A stretch of DNA of 64,000 nt from Nomia melanderi. Lineage: Eukaryota; Arthropoda; Insecta; Hymenoptera; Halictidae. Location of the stretch: the NCBI RefSeq assembly GCF_051020985.1, contig NC_134999.1, forward strand, positions 11,098,001 to 11,162,000. Reading direction: 5' to 3'. A model generated the notes under the pieces. The model was not told the origin of the DNA. It did not search any database and was given only the letters and a program-made list of their open reading frames with translations. Shown here in pieces: positions 51,704 to 64,000 of this stretch (positions are counted from its first letter, which is position 1; each line of letters begins with the position of its first letter). A program made the position numbers and the translations under genes.

Positions 51704-53760
51704 GAAGCTTCCCAATTTCTCATCGACGTTAAAGAACCTCTACAAGGTGTTTCCAAAGAAAAAGGATGTCTAGATAAGTCCAAACATTATTTTTAATATA
51801 ACATTCATTACAAAAGAAAATACCAAAAAACTTCGATATTTCGCATTTTCTTCTATACATTAACACAACTCCGCACACAACAAAGAAACATCTGTTCACC
51901 GCAAAAGTCCACAAAACATATCTCTACAAACGATATATAATTTATATCTATAACCCGTAGATTTGATCTATATATATAAATTACAATCATTCCACAAACA
52001 CCTACATCAATCCAATAATCACTATATCCCACCGCACACAATCAACAAACCATTCTCCCCACCAGAATATCAACAAGAACCCATCACTCAACTCGTCGCA
52101 ATCCCAGAAAAGGTGAAAGACCCGCGCGAAACAATACGTCCCACCGTACCTTTCCGTCTCGTTCAAGCCGGGGTCAATTTTACTTTCATCTCGCTGGAAG
52201 ATCAACGACCACGACGCTAGACGGCTCGCAGACGGTGGGCACGCGCGAAAATATGAAAGGGGGAGGGGAAAAGAAAAGAGCGAGCCGGAATGTCGCGGCT
52301 TGTGGGTGGAAAGTTAAGTGCGTTCCGCGGAACAGCCGAGATTCCTTTGAAGCCTCGTTCCGCGAGGATAAGAAAGGGTTCACTGGCCGCTTGTTTCGCT
52401 CCTGCTCTATCGCAGCCCCAGCTCTCGACTTCTCGCGGCTCCCTCTAATCCTCTCCTGTACGTTTTCGCGCGGGGTGACATCCAGATCCCGAGGCTCAGC
52501 CTTTAAACTCGAAGCTGCTTTCACCCCTGGCCCCGTCGCCAGAGGTCCCGTCGACTCGGATCAAGCTTTTCGCTCCTTGTCCGCTTCGCTTTTCTTCAAG
52601 CCCTCCTTCTCTCCCGGCTCCGTCTCCGCAGACCCGACGCCGGGATTTTCTATCGAACGCAGTCCCGCTGCAACTATAAATAATCTGCGTCCTCCCTCGC
52701 CAACTCGCGCCGCGTGACGATCCGTGATTTACTATTTGCCGCTTTCGCGCTGGACTCCGATACGCGGAACTGAAGCTGAACCACCTGGAACGCGGATGTT
52801 GGGTTGGCTTGCGAGGAGTTGGGAGACTTTTTTATGTTTTGTTAGGGGATTGTGTATTGGGGTGGTTGGATGATAAGTGGAGTTTGTGATGTTATAAAAA
52901 TGATATTTTTGAGGATTGGTAAAAGATATGTTGAGATGATATGGCACACCCAGGGCTTCATTTATACATTGTTTATGATTACATTCAATCATAAACAACT
53001 CAACATCTATTATACTTAATCTACCTATTTCTGCAGCAACTACCGTTTCAAAAGCGATCTTAGAAAACGAAACTAAGATTACGATTCCCATTTCGATTAA
53101 TCCTCACAATTTAATATCCCGACTTTCACTTCAACCGCACTCGACGTTCCGATCGCCTGTTGACCTTTCATCTTCGTGAAAAGGCTGGAAACTCTAGGTT
53201 AGGAAGTCTTTTCACAGCGAACATGCGCGTACGTGAACCGCGGTTTCCATCGTTCTGTTCGGTTCAACTTGAAATCCACGTGCAGCGTTTAATTCCTCGT
53301 CTGGACGACGGCGGATGCCATCCAGGAAAAATGCACTCGCGTACCGGCTAATCGTCACTGAAAGAACTCCGGCGTCGCCGCCTACAGTTGTCTGTAAATA
53401 GCTGCTCGCAGCGGGCGGTAATAAGCGCTTATCTTTAACGCGATAGTAAAGAGCCGCCGTTAACGCCGCGGACAATCGCGGCCCGTGAGAACGGAAGAAG
53501 TCACTCGAGGCGATCCATTGCGCGCCGAGGGCGGAGTCTTGAATACCTATCCAGCTCTAGACTTCTTCTCTGCCCTCTTGGTATACAACGCGCATCTCTC
53601 GCTCCCTCTTCCTCAGTCGTTCTCTTTGAGCACATGTGCAACGGCCACTCAATTAAATCGTTCTCGTAAAAACACCGCCCCGGGCGGATAGCACTTCTTC
53701 CTATTAGGCGTCGCCTGGGTACCTCGAAGTGCACTTTGTACTACCCCTAACCTAGATTTT
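51704..53760. other. Two adjacent skew-flanked cores after recursive site 2
   Basis: The C/A-rich flank 51720-52110 (51961-52080 holds 37 C and 4 G) leads into a core at 52110-52750. A G/T-rich flank follows at 52760-52930 (52801-52920 holds 44 G and 3 C). A second C/A-enriched stretch, 52940-53130, leads into a core at 53150-53760. The open frame at 52235-52717 (+, 160 codons) is Ser/Pro/Arg-rich, lies in the core, overlaps an opposite-strand frame, and has no recognisable domain. Confidence 0.55.
52928..53006 (+). other. Perfect 12-bp hairpin nested in an 8-bp stem
   Basis: TTGTTTATGATT (52969-52980) and AATCATAAACAA (52987-52998) form a perfect 12-bp stem with a 6-base loop. ATGTTGAG (52928-52935) pairs perfectly with CTCAACAT (52999-53006). 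The second stem stacks directly on the first on its 3' side, leaving 33 unpaired bases on the 5' side. The structure sits exactly where a G/T-rich flank meets a C/A-rich flank. Confidence 0.5.
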
Positions 53761-56700
53761 CTTAATTGTCGGACAAATTGATAAAGCGCCGGAATGAACG
53801 AACTTCGACAAAAGGAATTTGATGGGATTGAATAATGCGGAGAACTGATAATTTAGAGCATGTGAGCGATGGGGATTGGAACTTTTGAAGATAGATCAGT
53901 GGTACTTCGGAATTAAGAGAATAAGGTTGTAATACATATATATTGAAGAATTAGTATTTTCAAAGTTGGAATTTTCACATTCCGCGTTTCAAACAATGAA
54001 AATATTATTTCGTACGCTTTCCACGATTTCATCGAACACATTCCACACTCAGTTCCCCTATATAAAATTGCATGCAATATATTAACCAATTTCTGTTACA
54101 CACAAATAACCGCAAGAATCTAAGTGTCTATTTCGAGGCTGACCTAAATACCGCGCAAGGGTTGAGCAAGAATCCGGCTGGTGCATAAGAAATCTCGTTT
54201 TATTATTCTGCCGGAGGCATAAAAACATCCACGAGGCTGGGTCGTGAACGGATGCATCAAAACTTTTCCGCGGTGGATTTACAGGTCGCCGGATTAACTC
54301 GATTATTGCGGTAGTTGGGAACAAAACGGCTTCAACGGGGAAACTCGTTTACCATAAAGCAACCGTGCGCGCGCTGGCTGCAGACGAGAAGGGGAAAAAA
54401 TTATACAATGTATCCGGGAGACTCGTCGCTTAAAAAAGGCGTGAAGAGGAGGGAGATTCTATTTTTTCTCCGGGTTCGCGACGAGTTCTCGCGAAGTTCT
54501 CGTCCCCCGAAAGCAGGGTTCGGCGCCGGTTACGCTTCCGTGTAATTAGCTTCGGTTTCCGTCGGTTGTATGAATGTTAATTGGCTGAAACGCCGCGTCC
54601 CCGGCGACGCATTAAGATCCGGCCGCACGTGTGTACATCGACGCAACGCTGCAATTCGCAACGGACCTCTTTGAGTTAGTGTTATTTAACGCCATTTGCT
54701 TCAGGATTTCGAGACCGGAGAGCTTTGCGTCCCGTTTAAGCAGCTCTCGCGCTGGCTCGATACCGCTGGCCGGAATTGCAATTTCGATTTTGCAGTAATC
54801 GAGCTGATGCGATGTGTAACCGCGATCGTGCAAACTGAACCCTCAGTCGGAATATTAACTGCGGAATTGAACTATTCGATGCGGTCAGGAATTTATCGGT
54901 GCCCGAGGTATCTTGCTTAATACCGTTTTTGGGGATGCTAAAAGGTTACGATTAGTCTCGTTTAACCGTTCCAGGGATCATTTTTCTATTTTACGTGTTT
55001 GCTGCAGTTTTCATTGGAAATGAACGCGCTTTTAGTGATTTGCTATTTTATTTGTTACTATGGAAACTGTTATTCAAACTTCTAGGACTGAAGGTAATTT
55101 TATCTTTCGAAATATGTTTAACAATAAACACATCCAGCAACACTCTATAAAGTCAAGCAACTCAACACTCAAACTCCATTTCAATGTTTCAAACACCAGT
55201 TCCACCTCATTTTCGTTGAAAAATTAACAAAATGACAATCGTCTCTTCTCTCATGCTCTACCAATAACCATCTCGCGATCTGGAGGTCCAGAGGAGTTCC
55301 CCACCCGAGTCGTTTCGTCCTTCGCCGGAAAAAAAGTCGAAGGTAGTCCGAGGTGAAGGCGGAGAAGTAAAAGAGACAGCGAGGAACACGAAATAACGGC
55401 CATGGTCGGACCATTTGTCACTCCGCGAACGTCTCTCGCAAAGGGTCGCCGGGGATCAGAACATATTCCAAGGAGACCAAGACGAGCCGACCTCCAATTT
55501 GGTCCCTGGACGAACACAGGTAACGGCCTGTAGCCGCGATAGGATCTTCTCCTAATGTATTCGAGCTTTCTAGCCTCCATCTCTCTGTGTGTATGTGTAT
55601 GTATGCGTCCCACCCCCATCCCTCTGCCTCTTACCTCGTCCTTTGCATTTTTCTCCCTCCGTCGTCGGTAACCGCTTTCCCTTTGAAAAACCTTCACGCT
55701 CGATAAAACCGGTGCCGGCCAAGGAATCACGATCCCCCAGCCAAATTGGGAGCGACCATTCCGGATGGATCCGGGCTGCGGCCTGATGTCTCCCCGACTG
55801 ACTTCCGGCTTTAAGAACGCCACGTTCCGGGTACAGGTCCGATCATCCTTTCAGCCGGTGAACGGCGAACGCTTTGCCGAGGATTCGCTCCCTTTTTTCC
55901 TTCTTCTTCTTCTTCTGCATGGATCCGAGGATGATGGTTATCCTCTATTGCGGTCGCTAGCGAGAGAGGTTCTTCGGGATGAGAGGGTGTGTCGCGTTAA
56001 CCCTCGCGGTTGAAGTGTGGTTCTTGAAGTTCTGGAGAATTTTTGGTCTGGAACTGTAAACCGATGGAAGTTTAATGTTTCTTGTCACGTGGGTGTCGAG
56101 TGGTTGCTTCTTTTGCGTTATTGGACGCAGGGGATGATTACCAGATGACTATGTTTGAAGTGTTGTTATTTATGAACAGAATTTTTAATCCATTCTGTTT
56201 TGCTTGTGGTAGTGGAAGAATTGAGTAATGCTCTCTTTGAATATTGAATTGACAAAAAAGCATTATCGTCCTTGGAAATACAATCCTTGTAAAATATAAT
56301 CAGAAGATAAAATAAGATTGTATTCACAGTGGAAAAGGTACTTCGCCGCGTCCCGGTAACATTCCCTTTGCAGTGCTCATCTCTCCCCGCGCGACCGACA
56401 AGAACCTCTTTAAAAGATAAATCGAATTCCCTATTGTTATAACGATCTTACCCACCAGTAGTATCCGTAAACTGCGCGCGACAGATCTCTCCGCCGCCTC
56501 CTTTGAAGCCGGGGCGTCGCAAGAAAAACCGCAAAGAAAGCCGCGTGGCTGCTGCAAACACGGTTAATCTCCGCAAGAGAAACACCCGGAAAAAGGAGAC
56601 AAGTTAATGTAAAGTCTATCTAGCCGCGGAGAAAATGCTCGGTGTTCGAAACGGCCGGATGTTTTCTTCTTCACAATGTTTTCTTCTTGTAGGAACAAGA

Positions 56701-57507
56701 AAACGAAGAAAGATTAAGGGAATGAAAGTGTCTACCAGATAAAATTCAGGCTCTCCGTTTGCGCTCTGCGGAGTGCAGTTTCTTTAAGTTTAAGAATATA
56801 TTTCATAAAACGAGACCGCGACGAAGAGGAGAATACTAAATAAATTGAATGATAAACGCTAAAAAGAAACGTGGCTTGAGAAAGACCTATAGAACGCAGC
56901 AAATCTAAAGTAAAAAAACAAATCCAGTATCCAAGTTGTTTCTACATATTCTTCCAAACAATCTATCTTTGATTTCCATGAAAATTCCTCAAAATCGAAT
57001 TTCGTGAACATCGATTTATATTTTCCAAATAACAACTTCACGCAAGAATACAGTAATACTGAAACCCGAGTAATCGTAAACATCTTTATTAATCACGGAA
57101 GAGTTAAACAAGACCAGAAAAGTGGAAAACAGAATAATAGAAAAGAGTCGGCGCGAGGGGGGAGGGTGGAGACGACGGACCTCCACCGGGAAAATAAGGC
57201 GTGGACGGAGAAGAATCCATTATGACGCGGAGTAAGCTTCCAAGGAGGTCCGTGGAAGAAGAAACACTCGGTAGGAATTGAATAAACATGTGGGGGAGAA
57301 GAGAGCGAATGTGCCGAGTCGAAAATTAATGTCCCTGTAGAAGCCGTCGCGGCGGGGGGTTGGCCGCGGCCGAAGGGCAGCCCTTTAACTCCGGCGCGAC
57401 GACCTTTTTCAGGAATCCGGTCTGGAACACTGCAAGAAACACCGCGTGGCTCCTCTTATTGTCCACGATCAATTTAACATATCCGCGAGATCACAGAATG
57501 GCTCTTC
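53761..57507. other. Gene-free mosaic with skewed flanks
   Basis: Cores lie at about 54110-54930, 55220-55980 and 56330-56650. C/A-rich DNA precedes the second core (55100-55220) and G/T-rich DNA follows it (55980-56230). A (TTC)5 run is at 55901-55916. A repeated GTTTTCTTCTT word at 56660-56690 faces AAGAAAACGAAG at 56697-56708, giving a loose hairpin. The minus-strand frame at 55251-55823 (190 codons) is Arg-rich and overlaps + strand frames; I reject it as a gene. Confidence 0.55.
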
Positions 57508-57555
57508 CCAGCGTACGTGCTCGGTGGGAGAGAGCCTCGGAGGTCCGTACGCTGG
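57508..57555 (+). other. 48-base hairpin with 10-bp perfect stem
   Basis: CCAGCGTACG (57508-57517) and CGTACGCTGG (57546-57555) are perfectly complementary. Inside them, GCTC (57519-57522) can pair with GAGC (57532-57535). The stem is too short for a typical microRNA precursor. It lies in a CpG-rich core with no adjacent gene. Confidence 0.45.
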
Positions 57556-60500
57556 AAATGTAGGAAGAACAGGTCCCCCTCTTCCTTCGCCCATAGTCTC
57601 TCATCGAAACTCAATGCGGACCGAACAGGAAATTCGGCTCCCAACCTGTTCCATGGAGCGTCATGAAAATTTATGGGATTAGAGGAGAAGGAGGGGGACT
57701 CCTCTCGTCTCAGCAACCAGACGAGATCTTGACGGCAGGTGTTTTCTTCGCGGCAAAGTAAATGGAAAATTTACCGTGAAGATTTTCCCGTGGAATCTGG
57801 TTCCGGGGTAATCGAATCTGGGAGTGGCGAGGACCAATATGCTTTTGTTTGGCAAGAATTTTTACTTTAGCCCTGATTGGGAATCCGCATAATTTTTGCT
57901 AGATGTGGATAATATTATTGGGAGAGGTCGAACGAAAATTTATTGGGTAATTTGTATATGGCATTATTTGATCTTTTCAATATGAATAAAATACATTTTG
58001 CAATTTTCATTGACTTAGTTGTTAATTATAATTAATCATTAATTATCTGTAATTGGCAAATTCCATTGACTTCGTGATGTCACGAAAATTTCACGTGGTT
58101 ATGAATAGAATCAAAATGATATACTTCGAAGCTCAAAACGAGATACTACGAATCAGAAATATTCCCGAAACCAATACACCCGAAATACCTCCAACGAACC
58201 AAACCTTAAAAGAAGCCTGGCCCGAGAAAATTAACGTTTTTCCAAAATCCGGAGCCAATTTCCGGCGATGATTTTTATCAAGCATCGGCTACACACCGAC
58301 CGATCCCCAACAATGTCTCCGGGTGCCGTGAAATCCTCCTAAAAATATAGATTACACCGTTCCCGATCAAATATCCTCTCATTCCGCGGCAGTGTGGCGG
58401 CAGCGGAATCGATGCTTATCTCACGATTCCGTGGCCGCTCGTGCGCGCGTTCCGCGGCAGGCTGCTCCTTTTCTTCCCGAATCGAATCGGCTTCCGGTCC
58501 CATGGAACGGTATCATCTCACCCCCTCGTCCTGGAACCCTATGGCCCCGTCGTCGACGGGTTGGCGCGACGCGACGCGAATCCAAGACGCGCTGGGAAGC
58601 CAGCCGGCTGTGCACAGGTGTGTGTACACGTGCGATGCGTGCACGTGTATCGGTTAAAAGTCGTCTTTTCTTTCTGCGACGTCGCCTCTCGCCGACGGCG
58701 CGCTGGTCGGGTCGAAGACTGCCAACGGAATCAATATTCCGTCGTGAACCTCCCCCCGATCCCGAGGCTGGACGCGCAATTTATTTTTCCGTGGGACGGC
58801 TGCCATCGTCTCCAACCCGCGTGACCAGTTTCTTCGGTGTATAAGGGTGGCAAGAGGTGGGACAAGAGGGGAGGAAATCGAGAATAGAATTTGATTTCGG
58901 ACAGAGATCGCAACCGCGGAAGCGAGACACCGGGAAACCGGCAGCCGAGACGTTATCGGGGGTATCGACGTCGGTTGACTTTGCCCGATGAACGGGCACG
59001 GGGTTTATTACTTCGCGGCTAACCGGGAATATCGCCACATCGGCACGATTCGCCGCCGATAATAGGGTCATTGATGGCTTTAATGGGATCGCGTCGGGGC
59101 AACCGAATGTGCCTTATTGGATGATTCGGTTTGATAATTTCGTAATGAACGGGGATTCGGTTTTTTCGCTTTTCTATGGTTTTCGCGTGATTTTGTGGCT
59201 TTTATTGAGGATCTCTTAGAATTGGAATTACTGAGCATTGAACTGATTATATTTTTTTCTTGCTTCTTTGTATATTCATTATAACATTCAAGTGAAACTG
59301 TTTGTTTTTAAAATTTTTCTTATTTTCTCTAGTCTATTCTAGTTTGTTAGTTCTCTAGTTAAATAATACAGTCAAACAAACAAAACGAGACTCCTATTAT
59401 TAAATTAATATCTCATCTCCAAAAACCCACATAAAAATATGCAAGACAGAAAAGAAACTGGTACCTCTCATAAATGCATAGAATTCGCGATCTACATACG
59501 ATGCTGGTTAAAACAATTTATTCTTTAGCTTTCATCGATCGAAACGCATCTTTTAGCAGAACACCCAATGCATAAGTTATCGAAGCTGATCACGTACGCT
59601 CTATACGTTGGAGCATGAACTTCTAGTTGAATTTGCATCCACGCTACCGCCAGAAAGTTACTGTCACCACGTGTGTTCTTGAAGCGAAAAGAGGGGGAGG
59701 TCTGGGGGTGGTGGGCGTAGAAATGGAGCGCAAGGGGGATGCCTATTCCCGGTAAATAGCTCGGAAGAATGCGTGTCGCTGGCACGCATCAGGGATCGTC
59801 TGGAATTTTTCGTTTGATTTTTTTTCCACCCCTCGCAGGAACAAAGGCCTCACGCAGGGAGCTCGCGCGAGAGGATCGAACCTCTTCCGAAAGGAAGTCG
59901 AGAATCGTATGGCGATACACGTTGTGAAATTAAGTTTTATTTCGGCGTCGATATCGCGAGACTCGCATCGGGAGCCACTCCCAGCGCTTCTATAAAATTC
60001 AACGCGCGGTATGCGTGCTGCGAGCGGCGGAATATTAGGCGCGAAACGCGAAATTCTAGGCAAACTGCGAACACTGTAATTTCGACACGGCGTACAGTCG
60101 AATTGCAATTTCGACTCGACGCTGATCGGTTCCGCGGATTCCGCGGTATGCAAGGTCGTTGGTAAAAATGTCCAATTATGGGTTTCATTAACGGCGACGT
60201 AATGTGTCTGTAATTCGACGCGTTGATTACATCGTGCCGGTTGTTGATGGATGCGGACGTGAATGAGGTTGTTGCGATAGGCTGCCTTTATTCGCAACGG
60301 ATCTGCAACTGTGAATTGTTGTTCCGATCTTGCTTCCTTTGGAATTTAAAATTCTCGGATTTTAGAAAACTCATTCAGAAATATATAATATAAATTTTCA
60401 ATTTGAATAGAACCACTTCGCAATTAATCAGTATATATCAGTATATTTCTTTTATACATTAAAAAATGAAATTATACAAATATTTTAAACAAGTCGAAAT

Positions 60501-63500
60501 AACTTGACCAAAGGATCTCAAAAGTGCTTTCATTATTTAATGAACATCCTCAAAACCAACTCCACCCGAAATTCCATAATTCAGTTATATAAATAATAAA
60601 TAACTGGTACACAGTTTTCACCTTTTCCAATATTCAAAAGTTCAACAAACAACATGTCTCTTCAAGGTGAAGGTTTCGAGCGCTTGAAAAAATCCTCGCT
60701 CGCAAAGGGTTAACAGCGAATCCAACGTATTAACGATTTCACGCGATCAATCTTCCGTCCGTACCCCAGGCATCGATCTATTTACATTAACGTCGGCGCG
60801 TCACCTGGTCGCTCTAATCACGCGGCCCGTCGAAAGCCTACGTCGGGCAAAGTTCGTGCAGGGGTTCGAGCATACTTTGCATACCGAGAGGTGGCCAGTC
60901 CATTTGATGTGGTCAGGACTAAACCTTCGTAACTCCGCGTGGGCCCTGTGGCGGCGGCAGTCGTTTACGTGGGAGGCGGAGTAGCAACGGGGTTAACTGA
61001 AAAGGGGGTTGGAATGGGTGCGCGGTGCGTTCAATTCAGCCTTACCGGTATCTTACAGACCTGCCCGGCAGGATATTGCAGGCTGTAGGATGTTTGACTT
61101 GCCAAGTAAACCACCGTCAACCGTTCCCGCGCCCCCGGACCTGGCCTCCAGCCCCCGTCTCCTTCGTTTCTCGTGTTCCTCTCCGATATCCACGTTCCGC
61201 AGTTTCTGCCAGGCGTGTTCTAATAAGGGATATTATACTACGGAGGCTCTCTCGCGCCGCTAACAGGAGAAGAAGGGCTGTGCGCGGGGGCTGCAGGGCG
61301 CAGACCGAGAGCGAAACGAGAGAGGGACAACTTTGTCTTGGCACTGGCTGGCGCTACGCTAAATTGCGGCTTACCTACCCTAATTAATTTCGGCAGATTT
61401 ATATCTACCGAGCTGACGCTCCGAGGGAGGAGACACCCGTCACTCCGTTGTCGCGAGGATGTTCTCCGCTTCGGTGTCCTACGATGGGGTGATAGTGGTG
61501 AGCTAGGGCTGGAGAGGGTGAAAATTGCTTGGGCATCAAGGCACTCGGTTAGGGTCGATTCAATGGGACTCTATGAACTCCGATTCTGGCCATTGGCAAC
61601 GTTTTAGTTTATCTTTGGGGTCGCTTGGCCGGAGTGTTCCTGTATGCTGATACGTGGGCTTGATGTTGACGCGCTGGACTAAAATATCTCCGGTGGTTTT
61701 CATAATATTGGAAAGGGTTTAATGTGTAGAGCTTTGGTTAGGGTCCAGAACCTTTGTGTATGGCAGTGTTTACTTGTACCACGAGAACATTTTTCTAAAG
61801 AGATCTTTGTATCGTTGCCCCTTGTTATTCTTATTAGCTTTGTTATAGACAGCTCTTAACTTATAAATGAAAACGAATGTTAATAACATTCCGATATCTT
61901 TCCACAAAATCCATCAGGACTCTTTAATCATATTCCCCTTCGCCACAATTCCCTCTCAAATTCAAACATAATCTCTTTCCAAATTTCCCACATAATCTCC
62001 ATCAAACCCTAAACTCTGCATTATTTCAATTCCCCCAACTAAACTCTCGCAACCGCCGATCATCGTCAATCCGAGCAGCCTCACCCGGCATAATCCGTGT
62101 CACCGATCCGCGAACTACGCTCGAACTTCCGATAGAATCGATCCACTTCAACTGGATCCCGGTAGCTACAACTTCGCGAACAAGCCTCGGAGTACTAATC
62201 CAAGCATGATCGCACTATAAAATTCCTCTACCCCGTGGGGACGCGAGTCGTCAGCATCCGAAGAGACAGAAGGAGAGGAGCTAAGAAGAGGTGGAACAAC
62301 TTGTCCGTGTTATGAGTGGAAGACAAGTAAATTTGACAGGCGAAGAGCGAGCGTCGAAAGGCTGCGACGTTCAACAATCCCATCGGCGTGCGGACGTTCC
62401 GGGCGTAGCTGTCTGGAGCACGTTCCTCGCAGCATCCAGAGGCGCGATCAGGCAGGACGTGGATACGTACTCCGCGAGGAGAATTCCGAAACATTGTCGA
62501 CGAAGAGAACGCTAGGTAGGTACGGAAGGCCGGGTATCGATGTGTGCTCGCGATATAATATTCTCCGTAACCCTCCTCCCTCCTCTTCCCGCCTCGCCAC
62601 CTGTCTTCCTAGCAAGCGCGGAACGTTCCGCTCGTCCATGTCGACGGGGGCACATGTTTTCACAGCAAACATCGCGAAGAAGCGTCTCCGTGTAACGGCG
62701 GCAGGACGAGCACGAGAACGGTGCACGTTTGATTTCCCCCGCGCATCTCCCTCTGTCGACCAGCCCCTTTCAACTCCACCCACCGTTCACTGTCTTGGAC
62801 CCTTGTTCTTTCGCCGGCACGCTTCCGAGCGATCGCTCGTGCAGAAAGAGAGAAAGCAAACGTTGAGGACGGACTGTAAGGGTACGTTTACAGCGGAACT
62901 GCGATACTCGATCAGAGACGATGAGGGCGTGGAGATACATGCTTTCGCTTTATAATGGCATTTACATTGGATGCGTCGAGCTAATAATTGATCAATGATG
63001 CGAATTGTAAAATATATTTTCAATTTTTCTTTAGAATCACTCGTCATATCAATCACTCAATATCTTAGAAGTTTAATTGGAACTATGCTACGTTTACGTC
63101 TTACTTCTGTTTAATAACGTTTACATTGAACAGACTTATAGAACTATATTCAACAATTGCAGCGTAATACATAACATTCACGTTCACGACGTACTTCTCT
63201 CGTAATGTATCACTTTACTTAACCCGAAGATAATGAAGATTCTTCAGCTGCAGCACCTTTCAAGTGCTCCGCTATAAATGCACCGAAGAAAGATATTTCA
63301 TCGCCGCTCTGATCGACACTCTGTTAGCTTCCACCGTGGCTCCACTGTAAACGCGCCCTAAACAAGGTCGAGTGAGGGGAGGGGGGATGATGTTCCGTGT
63401 AACCAGAAGATATTTCCTGGATGGAACGGTTCCCGCGTGCCGCCAGCGACTTCGAAGTGTACACCGGTTTAATTCGATTCGCGTTAATTTGACGGCTTCT

Positions 63501-64000
63501 AACGAACATCCTCCCCTCCTCTCGCCCCTCTTTTCCTGCCCCTCGCAGCCTACGTCACCTCCAGCCACCCTCCGCCTGCTCGGCGCCGCCACCCCCCTTC
63601 CACCGCGGGCACGTTGATAGCCGCATTGCAGCTGCAGCCTTGCAATTTGCGAACGCGGAAAATCCTCTGCGGATGGCCCGATCCCACCGGCGGATTTCTG
63701 CCCGCCGTTTGAATATGAATAAACGAAACTGCGACTGCCTCGATTGAGGGAGTCCGTGGCTTTTCTTTCGAGCCGATCTTTGGTCTTTGTTCTGCGCGAT
63801 GTTCCCGGCGATTTCGGCTTTTCCGGGGATGTTTAGTGGGATTTGTTGCGACGGTTTTTGTGTTTCGGGCTTTATGCTTTTTGAGAGCGCGGTGGGCAGG
63901 ATGTTTTTGTTCGATAATCAATATAGGTATCCAATAGGTAATTTTGTTGATGGTAGTAATATGTAACTGCGATTGAGGAAGATTTGGAACAATTTAAATT
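57556..64000. other. Gene-free mosaic to the end of the window
   Basis: Cores lie at about 58350-59100, 59520-60310, 60660-61620, 62060-62950 and 63240-63720. C/A-rich flanks precede the cores at 58350 (58130-58340) and 62060 (61900-62060). G/T-rich flanks follow at 59100-59230, 61620-61780 and 63770-63960. TTCGTGA-tg-TCACGAA at 58071-58086 is a near-perfect palindrome. Frames of up to 184 codons (59743-60297, minus) overlap others and carry no motif I recognise. No splice signal comparable with the two strong recursive sites is visible here. Confidence 0.55.

Larger units (their letters stand above)
1..64000 (+). other. Probable internal part of one very long intron of a + strand gene
   Basis: I see no convincing protein-coding exon, start region or terminal exon on either strand. 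What places the window in an intron is the pair of perfect CAG|GTAAGT recursive splice sites near 7.75 kb and 51.70 kb, both on the + strand and 43.9 kb apart. Recursive sites are known from long insect introns, mainly of developmental and neuronal genes. No exon of the host gene is recognisable, so the gene cannot be named. The alternative is intergenic DNA with two chance splice-like sites, which the shared 18-base core makes less likely. The intron call is inference; the absence of recognisable coding sequence is direct observation. Confidence 0.6.

Noticed and set aside
52235..52717. Plus-strand open frame of 160 codons after recursive site 2
   Set aside because: Ser/Pro/Arg-rich, overlapped by a minus-strand frame of 112 codons, no domain, and no good 3' splice site directly upstream.
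55251..55823. Minus-strand open frame of 190 codons
   Set aside because: Arg-rich composition, with His-Thr repeats from a GTGTATGT-like tract, overlapping frames, no known motif, and opposite to the inferred transcript.
59743..60297. Minus-strand open frame of 184 codons
   Set aside because: No recognisable domain; lies in a CpG-rich core where stops are scarce; overlaps other open frames.

Overview
The window looks like non-coding DNA from an insect nuclear genome. It has no bacterial gene organisation, rRNA, tRNA or CRISPR array, and no open frame that I recognise as a protein. CpG is plentiful. GC-rich blocks of about 0.5-1.5 kb alternate with AT-rich blocks. There are TTAA-flanked inverted-repeat elements and many short microsatellites. 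This mosaic fits Hymenoptera, perhaps a bee, but the species call is an inference from texture, not from a marker gene.

The most informative signal is a pair of perfect juxtaposed splice signals on the + strand, at 7735-7757 and 51681-51703. Each is a polypyrimidine tract ending in CAG, followed without a gap by GTAAGT, with a TAAT-type branch-point candidate 25-28 bases upstream. The two share an identical 18-base core. This is the architecture of recursive splice sites (ratchet points, zero-length exons), known from very long introns of Drosophila genes such as Ubx. My best reading is that the whole window lies inside one very long intron of a + strand gene whose exons lie outside. A weaker third candidate is at 44360-44428.

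Layout. 1-6345: GC/AT mosaic with GA-rich and CGTT/TC simple repeats and two hairpins. 6346-6562: small TTAA-type MITE. 7735-7804: first recursive splice site with a possible downstream 5' splice site. 8.5-15.4 kb: successive GC-rich cores with strand-skewed flanks, plus three diverged tandem repeats. 16-36 kb: mosaic with a 21-C tract and CG palindromes. 36.8-37.9 kb: a diverged duplication of a roughly 140-bp element carrying TAATTAG motifs. 39787-40025: a palindromic piggyBac-type MITE. 43.1 kb: a 4-unit minisatellite. 51.7 kb: second recursive splice site. 49.5-63 kb: the clearest examples of GC-rich cores flanked on the left by C/A-rich, G-poor DNA and on the right by G/T-rich, C-poor DNA.

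That repeated compositional design (left C/A flank, CpG-rich core, right G/T flank) is the main unexplained large-scale structure. It could reflect bidirectional transcription from intronic enhancers, replication initiation zones, or both. The open frames of 100-250 codons lie mostly in the GC-rich cores, where stop codons are rare, and look like chance.
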